A stretch of DNA of 64,000 nucleotides, from assembly GCA_030695565.1 (NCBI GenBank), contig JAUYRZ010000128.1:1-64000 (forward strand), read 5' to 3'. Under the pieces are notes generated by a model that worked only from the letters and a program-made list of their open reading frames with translations, ran no database searches and was not told the origin of the DNA. A program made the position numbers and the translations under genes. Below, one piece after another: positions 1-7,982 of the stretch; the first letter of the stretch is position 1; each line of letters starts with the position of its first letter. Source of the DNA: Archangium sp. GTDB taxonomy: Bacteria > Myxococcota > Myxococcia > Myxococcales > Myxococcaceae.

Positions 1-105
1 GCACGCCTTCGATCACCGAGCGAAACGCCGAGCAAGAGGGACAAAACCGCGATCAGGAACTCAGCTCGCAGAGGCGATTTACAGCCTGCATCTCCGAGTG
101 GTCGA

Positions 106-2778
106 TCACGCCCGCGGGCCTCTCACCGCAGTAGTGCTAAGATCGTCCTTTGTTACCCGCATCACAGTCGAGTATTGGCTCAGCGTCCGCAACGCAACTC
201 CGACAACCGATTCGATAGCCTGAATCTTAACTGAACCGGGAAGCAACGCGGGGAAACTCCGAACAACCTGTCCGATTACATGCATCGACTTCACGCATTT
301 GAAATATGCATTCAGCACGACGGTTGCTTCCGCCGTCCCAGCCTCCGCGGCCTTCCGGACATCCTCCTGCGCTTGTTCGACTTGGTCTTGGCTCTCGCGG
401 AATCTGCGTAGTCGCTTCTCATCCAAATTTACATCTTCTAGAATGTTTTGCGGCCAAGCAGACGCGAGACCAAAATCAAGCGTTAGCGGGTCAGCGAGGG
501 CCTCGTCCGCGAATACGGCATTCGTCGCCGTAATTGCCTTCTGGACCGCGCCGAGGTCTTTTGAGAAGTACAGATAACAGACCAAGATGTTTGCCGATTC
601 GTCGCGGTCGATTGTTGAGATGAGTTGGTCGATCGCCTCGTCCGCTTGGGCGCGCAATTCCGGGTCCTGTTTTTGAATTTGCAATGCCTTCGCGCATGAT
701 AGGTAATACATGTGCGGATATCGAAAGACTAATCGCCCATCACGCAGTCGCAGAAGGCGCGCATCGAGAAGCGCCTCACGGATATGTTCTTGACTGAAAT
801 CAGTGAGGCGGCTCGCATTGAAGGCGGATGTTAATGCAAGAAATTCATCCTCCGTCATTTCACGAATTCCGCCAACAAACATGTATATCGCAATTTCGGC
901 CAAGATCGCTTGGAGGAACTCAGCAGGTACCCGTCGACTGTTTCGCGCCAACGAGGCCTGCAGAAGCACTTCGAAAATAGCGCCGTATGCACCGGCCGAA
1001 AGGTCAGTGTTCGTTGCCAGTGTGTGCGCCTGAATTAATGTGAGGACGCAAATCGGCTGGCTTGGAAATATTCCGCGGCCTACGTGGCCGTTTACATACG
1101 TCTCTGCAGAGGCGACGAGGTTCTCGTACTCGTCCTCGCCTGAAAGTAAGTCTGCACCTATGCTGTACCACTTCTCAACCAGTTCGCGCTTCGCCCTTCG
1201 ACCCAGATCCCGTATCGTTGCGCGCTGATAGTGAAGTAGGCCATCGCGGGCCTCGGCGTTTCCCAAGACGATCTCAACGGCGGGAAAGAGATCGCTTACA
1301 AGCGCAATAACTTTCCCGAACAGCTTTCCACTGTTGTTTAAGAGATGTCCGAACTTCGCCTTGTCGACGTTGGCAAGGTCAAGGTTGTCAATAATGAGAA
1401 CGGCGGATTCTGGCGTGTTCTGCAGGATCGCGGAGAGCGATTCGCCACCGTAGGTGGCCCGATATGCCTGCTCAAATTTTGACATCAATTCCGCGACGTC
1501 GAAGCAATTGATAGTTGCGCCCTCTATCCACACGACAGTGTGTCCGGTCGCGAGTAACGCCTGTGCGAGCATCTTTGCGATCGCAGTGCGGCCTGAGCGT
1601 TCGGCACCGTCAATCAACAAATGCTTTTGGGCGAGGAGGCGTTCTCTCGCGGGTTCACCGCCTAATTCAAGAGACGGCCCCTTCTCGACACGATCGAGGT
1701 GTTGAAATGAGAAGTCCGGCCAAACAAATAGGTCCTCGACGCGTAGGTCGCTGGCGCGAGGATGCGAAAAGTTAATATCCGGTGAGGACAGAAACTCAAC
1801 GAATGCCGGCTTGGGCTTCTTGGGCGAGTGCGCGGCGGCGCCAATTCGTTCCAGTTTTGAGGTTTCCGGTTCAAGCGCCTCGTAGGCGCGAGTGGTGCCT
1901 TTCCACTTGTATACCTGATGGATAAGTTCGCGATTTGCGCCATCAACGCGGAGCATTGCGAATCCGCTCGAGTCATTTCCGGCAGATTGAAATGCCGGCG
2001 CATCCACCACCACCACGGCATTCCCAGATGGGTCCGATGTGGTTGTGATGTCGGCCATGTGTTCATGACCAACAAGCAGAATATCAACGCTCCTCAAGAT
2101 ATAGTCGCGAAAGGAACGCGCCGCGCCTGGTGCCTGCCAATTGGCGGGGTGGTGAATCATGGCGATGCGAAAGTCGGGGTTCGTTTGTGGCGGACTGAGC
2201 ATGGCCGCGGGCACTGCCAAGCGTCCTTGCTGCTCGCGCTTCAGAGACAACCATGCGCTGTTTAAGCCTAAGATTTCTATTCGCTTATCTTCAATTGTGA
2301 TTTCATCAACGTATCCAATTCGTCTTTGGTTGGACTCTGCTGTTCCGCTGGTCTTGGACTCGCACGTCCAGAAGTCAGCCTGCACGGAAGCGCAAATGTC
2401 GACGATAGAGGCCGCTGCGCCTTCCACGGTGTCAGAGTCAAGCATGGGCGTGATGAGCGCGGTGCGAACCGCATTCTCTGTTGAGAAGTTGCAGTCGTGG
2501 TTTCCTGGAACCATTCGCAGATGAATCGATGCGCCTGGAAAGGCAACCTCGAGTTCGCTTTTGATGTCTTTGATAACGCGCGCGAAGGCTTCGTACTCTT
2601 CCTTTAGGCCCCAGTTCGCGATGTCGCCGGATATCAACACGAGAAGATGCGAGATCGTGCTGTGTTGTTGCGAGATGGCCCTGACGACGACCTTCCCTTT
2701 ATCGCCAACGAAGTTGCCGCTTGCCTTCATGTGAATGTCAGACAGATGTAATACATGAAATTTCATTGGCAGCCTCAT
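106..2778 (-). CDS. metallophosphoesterase - STAND-like NTPase fusion protein
   Basis: An 890-residue protein with two enzymatic parts. Residues 1-290 form a calcineurin-like phosphoesterase with every metal motif in order: DIH (14-16), GD (51-52), GNHD (92-95), HH (209-210) and GHEH (237-240). After a linker comes a P-loop NTPase with Walker A GAERSGRT (391-398) and Walker B VLIIDNLD (460-467), then about 400 helical residues without recognised repeats. The Walker A lysine is arginine (CGC codon), so nucleotide hydrolysis may be altered. Met5 is the likelier start: AGG lies 6 nt before that ATG, while Met1 has no ribosome binding site. The gene is visibly AT-richer than its neighbours and has no operon partner inside the window. 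An N-terminal effector fused to a STAND-like sensor is the layout of many antiphage proteins. That role is inference. Confidence 0.8.
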   Translation of the reverse strand: MRLPMKFHVLHLSDIHMKASGNFVGDKGKVVVRAISQQHSTISHLLVLISGDIANWGLKEEYEAFARVIKDIKSELEVAFPGASIHLRMVPGNHDCNFSTENAVRTALITPMLDSDTVEGAAASIVDICASVQADFWTCESKTSGTAESNQRRIGYVDEITIEDKRIEILGLNSAWLSLKREQQGRLAVPAAMLSPPQTNPDFRIAMIHHPANWQAPGAARSFRDYILRSVDILLVGHEHMADITTTSDPSGNAVVVVDAPAFQSAGNDSSGFAMLRVDGANRELIHQVYKWKGTTRAYEALEPETSKLERIGAAAHSPKKPKPAFVEFLSSPDINFSHPRASDLRVEDLFVWPDFSFQHLDRVEKGPSLELGGEPARERLLAQKHLLIDGAERSGRTAIAKMLAQALLATGHTVVWIEGATINCFDVAELMSKFEQAYRATYGGESLSAILQNTPESAVLIIDNLDLANVDKAKFGHLLNNSGKLFGKVIALVSDLFPAVEIVLGNAEARDGLLHYQRATIRDLGRRAKRELVEKWYSIGADLLSGEDEYENLVASAETYVNGHVGRGIFPSQPICVLTLIQAHTLATNTDLSAGAYGAIFEVLLQASLARNSRRVPAEFLQAILAEIAIYMFVGGIREMTEDEFLALTSAFNASRLTDFSQEHIREALLDARLLRLRDGRLVFRYPHMYYLSCAKALQIQKQDPELRAQADEAIDQLISTIDRDESANILVCYLYFSKDLGAVQKAITATNAVFADEALADPLTLDFGLASAWPQNILEDVNLDEKRLRRFRESQDQVEQAQEDVRKAAEAGTAEATVVLNAYFKCVKSMHVIGQVVRSFPALLPGSVKIQAIESVVGVALRTLSQYSTVMRVTKDDLSTTAVRGPRA

Positions 2779-2902
2779 TGCGATTTAGACGAGATGATCA
2801 ACGGCCTGGTTGTTCCCAGTCTGGGTGAATCTACATCGAAATCGGTCGACTCTTGGTCAAGGTTGATCACCATGTGGTTTCGCGGCGGCGGCCCCGCGCT
2901 GA

Positions 2903-4213
2903 TCAGGGAGCCGGCTTCACCACGTCCTTGAGGGACGCCGGCGGTGCGTTCGGATCGCGCGCAGTGACGTGAAGGTCGGCCATCGCCCACAACCCTGCGC
3001 GGCTGGGGCAGGGGCTCAGCGCGGTCCGCAAAGCGCGCGCCACGCACTCGGCCAGCTCCTTGGGCAACGGCGGGTAACCCTTCTGCTCTAGCACCTTGGT
3101 CGGCCGGCCCACCGCGTCGAACCACAACGCCCAACGTGAGTTGAGGCTGCCTGCTGCGGTGAATGCGTTCCCGAAACAACCCGTCGCCAGCCGCGGAGAG
3201 CCGGGGCTCCAGTCCTGGATGCTCGGGTCTTGCACCTTCGGTTTGAAGCGCGGGTACTTCTGGCCCTCGACCTGGTAACGCTCGAGGTACGTGGTCCAAT
3301 AACCCGAGAGCACGAAGCGGCGGTCGGCGGTCGTCTGATCACGGCGAACGAGGTCGAAGCCCACGTTCCATCGTCGGCCCGCCATCCACGCGGCCGGCGC
3401 GAGCCGCTGGAGCTGACCGCACGCGCAGCTCGCTTGCGTCACGTCTTCCGATTCAGTGCCTTCGCAACGGCCGAGCGTTCCACTCGGGGTGACCTCCATC
3501 AGCACGTCGATGCTCGTTTCGCTCGCGCTCAAGCAGCTCTGCAGCTGTGTGACCGTGAAGCCGGGGAAGCTGCTCTGTGCATCGGGGACCGCCGTGCGGC
3601 TGCGTTGATCTGCAGGCCAGAGGCGCACCTTCAGTCGATCCTCTTCTTGAATCGGAGCTCCACCCGAGTTGCCCATTCCCAAACCACCGATGAGTCCGCC
3701 CGAGTCGCGGGGGGGCGGCGGGCTGAGCTGGTCGAGGGCGGTGGCGAACGCGCTCAGCGGAGCTCCATTCTCTGCGAGGGGCGCGACGAGCGTGAACCGG
3801 TCGTCGGCGTCGTCGTCGAGCGGCCTGCCGTACACGCTGAGCTCGCACCCTGCGTCCGCCGCGCACCACACCTGAGCGCTCACGCTCCCCGTCACGCCCA
3901 GCGCCTGGCCCCAGCGCTTGCGGGCACCCCACGAGCTCAGCCCCTTTCCACACGAGGCGCCGCTGAACGGGTTGCGGCCCTCGGCGGCGAGCGCCCAGGC
4001 GCGTTGAACGGTCTCGAGCGGGAACACCCCCGCATCGCGCTGGGAGAGCGCCTCGGCCAGAATCACCTGCGCACGCGCGCGTTCGTCAGAGAAGAGCCCC
4101 AACCCGTGCACCGCTTCGACCTCGAGGCCCTTCGGAGGTGAAGCCGGCGCCGTCGGAAGCAGAGGCGCAGCTGTGCAGCCAACGAAGAAGAGCCCGAGGA
4201 GCGGGGTGCGCAT
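2903..4213 (-). CDS. putative lipoprotein, unknown function
   Basis: A 436-residue protein with a lipoprotein signal: Arg2, a short hydrophobic stretch and a lipobox ending FVGC with Cys13 as the lipidated residue. It should be anchored in a membrane facing the periplasm. The middle contains a Pro/Gly-rich linker (around residues 165-185). Two segments, one near residues 235-275 and one near 355-400, look like the TonB-C-like 'value times G..V..L...C' modules common in myxobacterial lipoproteins. Eight or more cysteines suggest disulfides. I do not recognise a specific family. The gene stands alone between the phosphoesterase fusion and the divergently transcribed SRPBCC gene. Confidence 0.65.
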   Translation of the reverse strand: MRTPLLGLFFVGCTAAPLLPTAPASPPKGLEVEAVHGLGLFSDERARAQVILAEALSQRDAGVFPLETVQRAWALAAEGRNPFSGASCGKGLSSWGARKRWGQALGVTGSVSAQVWCAADAGCELSVYGRPLDDDADDRFTLVAPLAENGAPLSAFATALDQLSPPPPRDSGGLIGGLGMGNSGGAPIQEEDRLKVRLWPADQRSRTAVPDAQSSFPGFTVTQLQSCLSASETSIDVLMEVTPSGTLGRCEGTESEDVTQASCACGQLQRLAPAAWMAGRRWNVGFDLVRRDQTTADRRFVLSGYWTTYLERYQVEGQKYPRFKPKVQDPSIQDWSPGSPRLATGCFGNAFTAAGSLNSRWALWFDAVGRPTKVLEQKGYPPLPKELAECVARALRTALSPCPSRAGLWAMADLHVTARDPNAPPASLKDVVKPAP

Positions 4214-4263
4214 GGGCGCGCCTTCTACGCGGCAGAGGCAGGTCGTGGTACCTCCTGGCTTCC

Positions 4264-4890
4264 ATGCCCGTTCGCGCGTGCAGCTTCTGGTGGCTCCTCT
4301 GCTCCGGCCTGGCGTTCGCCCAGCCGGTGGAGATCCCCACGCTGACCGCGGAAGAGACGAAGAAGCTCGACGCGGGCGGGGTGGTGATTCACGACCTCAA
4401 GCCCACCGACGACAAGGGCGTCTCGGGTGAAGCGCTGGGTGTCATCGACGCGCCGACCACCGAGGTGTGGCCGGTGGTGCGCGACTGCGAACACTTCTCG
4501 CTCTTTCTCCCCAGCACCAAGAGCAGCTCGCGGAAGACCGAAGGCGAAGACAGCATCTGCTTCGACGAGATCAGCATGCCGTTTCCACTGGCCAACCTCT
4601 GGGCGGACACGAAGTCGGTCGCGCGTGAATCACCCACCGGGCACTTCAAGCGCGAGTGGTCGTTCGTGCGCGGCACCTACAAACGCAATCGCGGCTCGTG
4701 GACGGTGGTGCCGTGGGGCGCGGACGGAAAGAAGTCGCTGGTGGTGTACCTGGTCGACTCGGATCCCGCGATCCTCGTGCCTGAGTTCATTCTTCGCGCG
4801 GCGCAAGCCGGCTCGTTGCCGCAGGTCTTCGTGGGAATTCGCAAACGTGTCACGGCGCTGCGGGCGTCGGCCGATGCCGGCGTTCGGTAA
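4264..4890 (+). CDS. secreted SRPBCC/START-like protein (copy 1)
   Basis: A 208-residue protein starting at ATG 4264, with a signal peptide ending in a typical AFAQ site near residue 22. The mature part has the SRPBCC (polyketide cyclase/START) pattern: VIDAPTTEVWPVVRDC, then a substrate-cavity region and a C-terminal helix. An upstream in-frame ATG at 4138 would place extra residues before the signal peptide and is unlikely. It is a clear paralogue of the gene at 10661-11260, sharing the whole layout (KPTDxKG, EVWPV, NLW.DT.SV, VRGTY.RN.GSW, DSDP.I). The ligand is unknown, but the fold binds hydrophobic molecules. Periplasmic location is inferred from the signal peptide. Confidence 0.75.
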   Translation: MPVRACSFWWLLCSGLAFAQPVEIPTLTAEETKKLDAGGVVIHDLKPTDDKGVSGEALGVIDAPTTEVWPVVRDCEHFSLFLPSTKSSSRKTEGEDSICFDEISMPFPLANLWADTKSVARESPTGHFKREWSFVRGTYKRNRGSWTVVPWGADGKKSLVVYLVDSDPAILVPEFILRAAQAGSLPQVFVGIRKRVTALRASADAGVR

Positions 4891-4938
4891 TACGTTGTGC
4901 GCTCACCGCGAAGACAGCGCCCGTGAGACAACACGCGC

Positions 4939-5361
4939 ATGCGCCCGTTCAAGCTCCTCGTGTTCTCCCTGGCGATCGCCGGCGCTGCGCAAGCCAAGCC
5001 GAGGGAAGGGCTGGGGCTGATCAGCTCGAGTTTGATTTCCCTGGGCACGCTGTACCTGGGCAACGTCGGCACGGCGACGGTGAGCCTGGCGGTCTCGGGC
5101 TCGTTCGAGAACAGCTCACTCAACGCTCTCTACATTCCCATCGCAGGGCCCTTCATCGCGCTGGGAGATCCACGCAATGCGCCGGCGATCAGCTCGGTGC
5201 CGCTGGTGCTCGATTGCATCGCCTACGTGACGGCGGTGACCGTGGTGGTGGTGGCGATCGTGATGGAGCACCTCGTCGGTTCGATGCCCCGGGCCTGGCT
5301 GCTGGCGCCGGGCGCCCCTCGCGCGGCGGCTGGAGCGAGCTTCATTCTGCAGCTGCCGTGA
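4939..5361 (+). CDS. small membrane-associated protein, unknown function
   Basis: A 140-residue protein with an N-terminal signal (MRPF, hydrophobic core, AQA site) and a long hydrophobic segment around residues 92-112 (VTVVVVAIVM), so it is probably inserted in a membrane. No family recognised. It lies 100 bp before the graspetide precursor on the same strand, which raises but does not establish a link with that locus. The gap before it (4891-4938) contains an imperfect inverted repeat (GTTGTG..CTCAC / GTGAG.CAACAC) that could be regulatory. Confidence 0.5.
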   Translation: MRPFKLLVFSLAIAGAAQAKPREGLGLISSSLISLGTLYLGNVGTATVSLAVSGSFENSSLNALYIPIAGPFIALGDPRNAPAISSVPLVLDCIAYVTAVTVVVVAIVMEHLVGSMPRAWLLAPGAPRAAAGASFILQLP

Positions 5362-5461
5362 CCGCTGGAACGCGGGAGTGACGTTTTTCAATCGAAGCTG
5401 GTGACCCCGTTTGGCGCTGTGGTCTATTGCCCCAGCCGTCGAACCCCCTCCGAGGATCACC

Positions 5462-6385
5462 ATGACTCGCATCGCCAGCCGACCTCCGCCGCGCCCCGCA
5501 ACCGACCGCACGCCCGCAGTGAAAGCCGACACGCGCAAGCAGCTCAAGGCCACCTTCGAGAAGTTGGCCAAGGCCGGCACGCTCGAGTTCAGCAAGGCGC
5601 CCGCGGGAGATCAGTACGTGCGCGTGCCGCTCAAGGCAGGCAAGGGCCCTGATCAGTACTCGTACACCGCGCTCATCCCGACGGGAGGGAAGTCGAAGGA
5701 TCCGAACAAGGCCGACGGCTTCTTGATCGAGCGCAGTGGTGGGCTCGCGGGACGCAAGCAGGTCGCCGGTCCCTTCACGTTCGAGGGCAAGAAGCTGGGC
5801 AAGCCGGCTCCGTTCTTCGAGAAGTTCCTCGAGGGGCAGAAGAACGGCGGCACCGTCACCACCAAGCGGTACCCGTCTGATGAAGAGGCGACCGAGCCGA
5901 CCAAGCCGGGCACGGGCGTGACCACCAAGCGCTACCCGTCTGATGAAGAGGCGGTCGAGCCGACCAAGCCCACCAAGCCGGGCGGCATGATGCAGACGAT
6001 GCGCTACCCGTCGGACAACGAGTCGGTCGACACCAAGCCGACCAAGCCGGGCGGCATGATGCAGACGATGGCCTACCCGTCGGACAACGAGTCGGTGGAT
6101 CAGAAGCCGACCAAGCCGGGCGGCACGATGCAGACCATGCGCTACCCGTCGGACAACGAGTCGGTCGACACCAAGCCGACCAAGCCGGGCGGCACGGTGC
6201 AGACCATGCGCTACCCGTCGGACAACGAGTCGGTGGATACCAAGCCGACCAAGCCGGGCGGCACCGTGCAGACCATGCGCTACCCCTCGGACAACGAGTC
6301 GGTGGACACCAAACCGACCAAGCCGGGCGGCATGGTCACCACCATGCGCTTCCCTTCTGACAACGAAGACAACAACGTCCGCTGA
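5462..6385 (+). CDS. multi-core graspetide (microviridin-type) precursor peptide
   Basis: A 307-residue RiPP precursor. ATG 5462 is chosen because GAGG sits 6-7 nt upstream. Residues 117-126 read PFFEKFLEGQ, matching the helical leader motif (PFFxRFLE) that microviridin ATP-grasp ligases bind. Residues 131-307 are eight tandem cores: two TTKRYPSDEEA, then QTMRYPSDNES (one with Ala for Arg) and a final TTMRFPSDNED. They are separated by Lys/Pro/Thr-Gly spacers (TKPTKPGG). This matches the microviridin core T-x-K-Y-P-S-D-x-E, whose Thr-Asp and Ser-Glu side chains are joined as omega-esters. The lysine needed for the third, amide ring is replaced by Arg, and the second acidic residue is mostly missing, so two esters per core are expected. 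The 116 residues before the leader motif are far longer than ordinary microviridin leaders and look partly folded. The ligase gene follows after 3 nt. Confidence 0.88.
   Translation: MTRIASRPPPRPATDRTPAVKADTRKQLKATFEKLAKAGTLEFSKAPAGDQYVRVPLKAGKGPDQYSYTALIPTGGKSKDPNKADGFLIERSGGLAGRKQVAGPFTFEGKKLGKPAPFFEKFLEGQKNGGTVTTKRYPSDEEATEPTKPGTGVTTKRYPSDEEAVEPTKPTKPGGMMQTMRYPSDNESVDTKPTKPGGMMQTMAYPSDNESVDQKPTKPGGTMQTMRYPSDNESVDTKPTKPGGTVQTMRYPSDNESVDTKPTKPGGTVQTMRYPSDNESVDTKPTKPGGMVTTMRFPSDNEDNNVR
5810..5839 (+). other. graspetide leader recognition motif (PFFEKFLEGQ)
   Basis: Codons 117-126 of the precursor encode PFFEKFLEGQ, directly followed by a Lys-Asn-Gly-Gly linker and the first core. In characterised microviridins the equivalent PFFARFLE helix docks on the ATP-grasp ligase. 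Its presence ties precursor and ligase together. Confidence 0.85.
5852..6382 (+). repeat. eight tandem graspetide core repeats (about 69-bp period)
   Basis: Cores occupy 5852-5917, 5918-5986, 5987-6055, 6056-6124, 6125-6193, 6194-6262, 6263-6331 and 6332-6382. Units 2-7 are exactly 23 codons. Cores 5-7 are nearly identical in DNA, pointing to recent unequal-crossover expansion, while cores 1-2 (Lys at the variable site) and 8 (truncated, Phe for Tyr) form separate sequence classes. Confidence 0.9.
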
Positions 6386-6388
6386 GCC

Positions 6389-7381
6389 GTGCGGGTTCTG
6401 CTGATCACCCACAGCGGTGACAACGAGAGCATCGAGATGGTCAGCCGCGAGCTCTCGCGGCGGCGGCACACGCCTGTGCGGCTCGACACCGATCTCTACC
6501 CGACGGAGGTTCAGATCTCGTCGGAGCTGGTGGGGAAGAGGTCTCGCCGTTGGCTCACCGTCAACGGCGAGCGCACCGATCTCCAGCAGGTCGGCGCGCT
6601 CTGGTACCGCCGCTACTACGTGGGCTACGCGCTGCCCGGCGATCTGGGCGATACGCGGCAGGCCTGTGTCGACGAGGCCCGGCGCACGCTCTACGGCACC
6701 ATCGCGTCGCTCGATTGTTTCCAGCTCGATTCGCTGCGGGCGGTGCGGCGGTGCGATCACAAGGAGCTGCAGCTCGAGCGCGCCAGGGCGTTCGGCCTCG
6801 ACGTTCCACGCACCTTGTTCACCAACCAGGCCGATGCCGTTCGCGCGTTCGCCCGCACGGTGAAGGTGCCGTTGATCACCAAGATGCAGCACTCGTTCGC
6901 GATCTACCGCGAGGGCGAGGAGCAGGTGGTCTTCACCACCGCGCTCAGCGAAGACGATCTGGATCAGCTGGAGGGCCTCGAGTTCTCGCCCATGACTTTC
7001 CAGGAGAAGGTGCCGCGCAAGCTCGAGCTGCGCGCGACGGTGGTGGGCAACAAGGTGTTCACCGCTTCGATCGACGCGAAGCTGCTCGAGAAGACGGGCG
7101 TCGATTGGCGGCGTGATGGGGTCGAGCTGCTCGAGCAATGGAAGCCGTACCAGCTGCCGCGCGCGGTGGAGAAGTCGTTGCTGCGCCTGACGAAGTGGTT
7201 CGGGCTCAACTACGCGGCGGCTGACTTCATCGTCACGCCCGAGGGGCGGCACCTGTTCCTCGAGATCAATGCCGGTGGCGAGTTCTTCTGGCTGCAGCGT
7301 ACGCCGGGGTTGCCGATCGCACAGGCGCTCGCCGAAGTGCTCACCACGCCGTCAGCCAGAGCCTGCCACCTCGAACCCTGA
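6389..7381 (+). CDS. MvdD-like ATP-grasp graspetide ligase
   Basis: A 330-residue enzyme with GTG start 3 nt after the precursor stop, so the two are probably translationally coupled. The N-terminus (VLLITHSGDNESI, then DTDLYPTEV) is the signature of MvdC/MvdD ribosomal-peptide maturases. The ATP-grasp fold continues through KMQHSF near residue 168 to the magnesium-binding E292-I-N294 and the AGGEFFW segment. Length matches the roughly 325-residue family. Known family members phosphorylate Asp/Glu side chains with ATP and condense them with Thr/Ser hydroxyls (MvdD) or Lys amines (MvdC). Only one ligase is present, which fits cores lacking the lysine. No transporter, protease or N-acetyltransferase gene is adjacent, unlike cyanobacterial microviridin clusters. 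Confidence 0.9.
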   Translation: MRVLLITHSGDNESIEMVSRELSRRRHTPVRLDTDLYPTEVQISSELVGKRSRRWLTVNGERTDLQQVGALWYRRYYVGYALPGDLGDTRQACVDEARRTLYGTIASLDCFQLDSLRAVRRCDHKELQLERARAFGLDVPRTLFTNQADAVRAFARTVKVPLITKMQHSFAIYREGEEQVVFTTALSEDDLDQLEGLEFSPMTFQEKVPRKLELRATVVGNKVFTASIDAKLLEKTGVDWRRDGVELLEQWKPYQLPRAVEKSLLRLTKWFGLNYAAADFIVTPEGRHLFLEINAGGEFFWLQRTPGLPIAQALAEVLTTPSARACHLEP

Positions 7382-7394
7382 TCTCTCGGTCTCC

Positions 7395-7412
7395 CGCTCC
7401 CCGAGGGGAGCG
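7395..7412. terminator. GC hairpin between graspetide ligase and tacT
   Basis: Perfect 7-bp inverted repeat CGCTCCC/GGGAGCG with a CGAG loop, placed between the 3' ends of two convergent genes. There is no T-tract, so it is at best a weak or bidirectional terminator. Confidence 0.4.
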
Positions 7413-7463
7413 CCAGGCCCCGCTCGAGGTGTCGGCTTCGCGGCCGCTTCCCTCAGTAAGCGG

Positions 7464-7982
7464 TCAGCGACGCTCGGCGGCCGCGAGCCCTGCTGCTGCA
7501 GTTTGGGTCAGAAGAAAGAGACGGTGAGGCTGAGAGGCAAGGGGGATGAATCCGAAGCCCTCGTAGAAGTGCTTGGCCGCGTCGTCCTTGGCATCGACCA
7601 CGATCGCGTACGCCGCGACGGACTCCGAAGCCGCAAGCACTCGCTTGATTGCGTCCGCGACGAGCAGGCCGCCCATGCCTTGGCCTCGCTCGCTCTCTGC
7701 TCTCGCAAGGCGGCCGATGATCGCGGCGGGAATCGCGTCGTACTTCGGCAGCTTCCTGGCGAGCGCAGCGGGGAGGCTGTCGAGCGCAAGAGTGAACATG
7801 CTGAGGCTGTAGAACCCCACGATCCGATCATCGCGGAGCGCGACGAATACCTGCGCCACATGACGCTTCTGGTCCTGGCTTGCACGCGTGTGAAACCACT
7901 GGTCGAGCGCCTGGTTTCCGCAGGTGAAGTCATCGCGCTTGTGGGCGGCTGCGAGGGTTTCGAAGCGGAGCTGTTGGGTCAC
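7464..7982 (-). CDS. TacT-like GNAT toxin
   Basis: A 172-residue GNAT acetyltransferase with the acetyl-CoA loop ESERGQGMGG (around residues 95-104) and a C-terminal FYEGFGF motif. Length and sequence fit TacT/AtaT-type toxins, which block translation by acetylating the amino acid on charged tRNA. Its ATG overlaps the stop of the upstream DUF1778 antitoxin gene by 4 nt, the usual arrangement of this toxin-antitoxin class. It could be mistaken for the N-acetyltransferase of microviridin clusters because the graspetide ligase is next door. The antitoxin partner, opposite strand and intervening hairpin argue against that. Confidence 0.85.
   Translation of the reverse strand: MTQQLRFETLAAAHKRDDFTCGNQALDQWFHTRASQDQKRHVAQVFVALRDDRIVGFYSLSMFTLALDSLPAALARKLPKYDAIPAAIIGRLARAESERGQGMGGLLVADAIKRVLAASESVAAYAIVVDAKDDAAKHFYEGFGFIPLASQPHRLFLLTQTAAAGLAAAERR

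Noticed and set aside
5342-7252. Long minus-strand open frame (636 codons) opposite the graspetide genes
   Set aside because: Its His/Arg/Leu-rich repetitive translation is the antisense of the core repeats and ligase. No family signal, and the plus-strand genes have clear motifs.
7464-7982. GNAT gene as the N-acetyltransferase (MvdB) of the graspetide cluster
   Set aside because: It overlaps a DUF1778 antitoxin and lies on the opposite strand behind a hairpin, so it is a toxin-antitoxin member.
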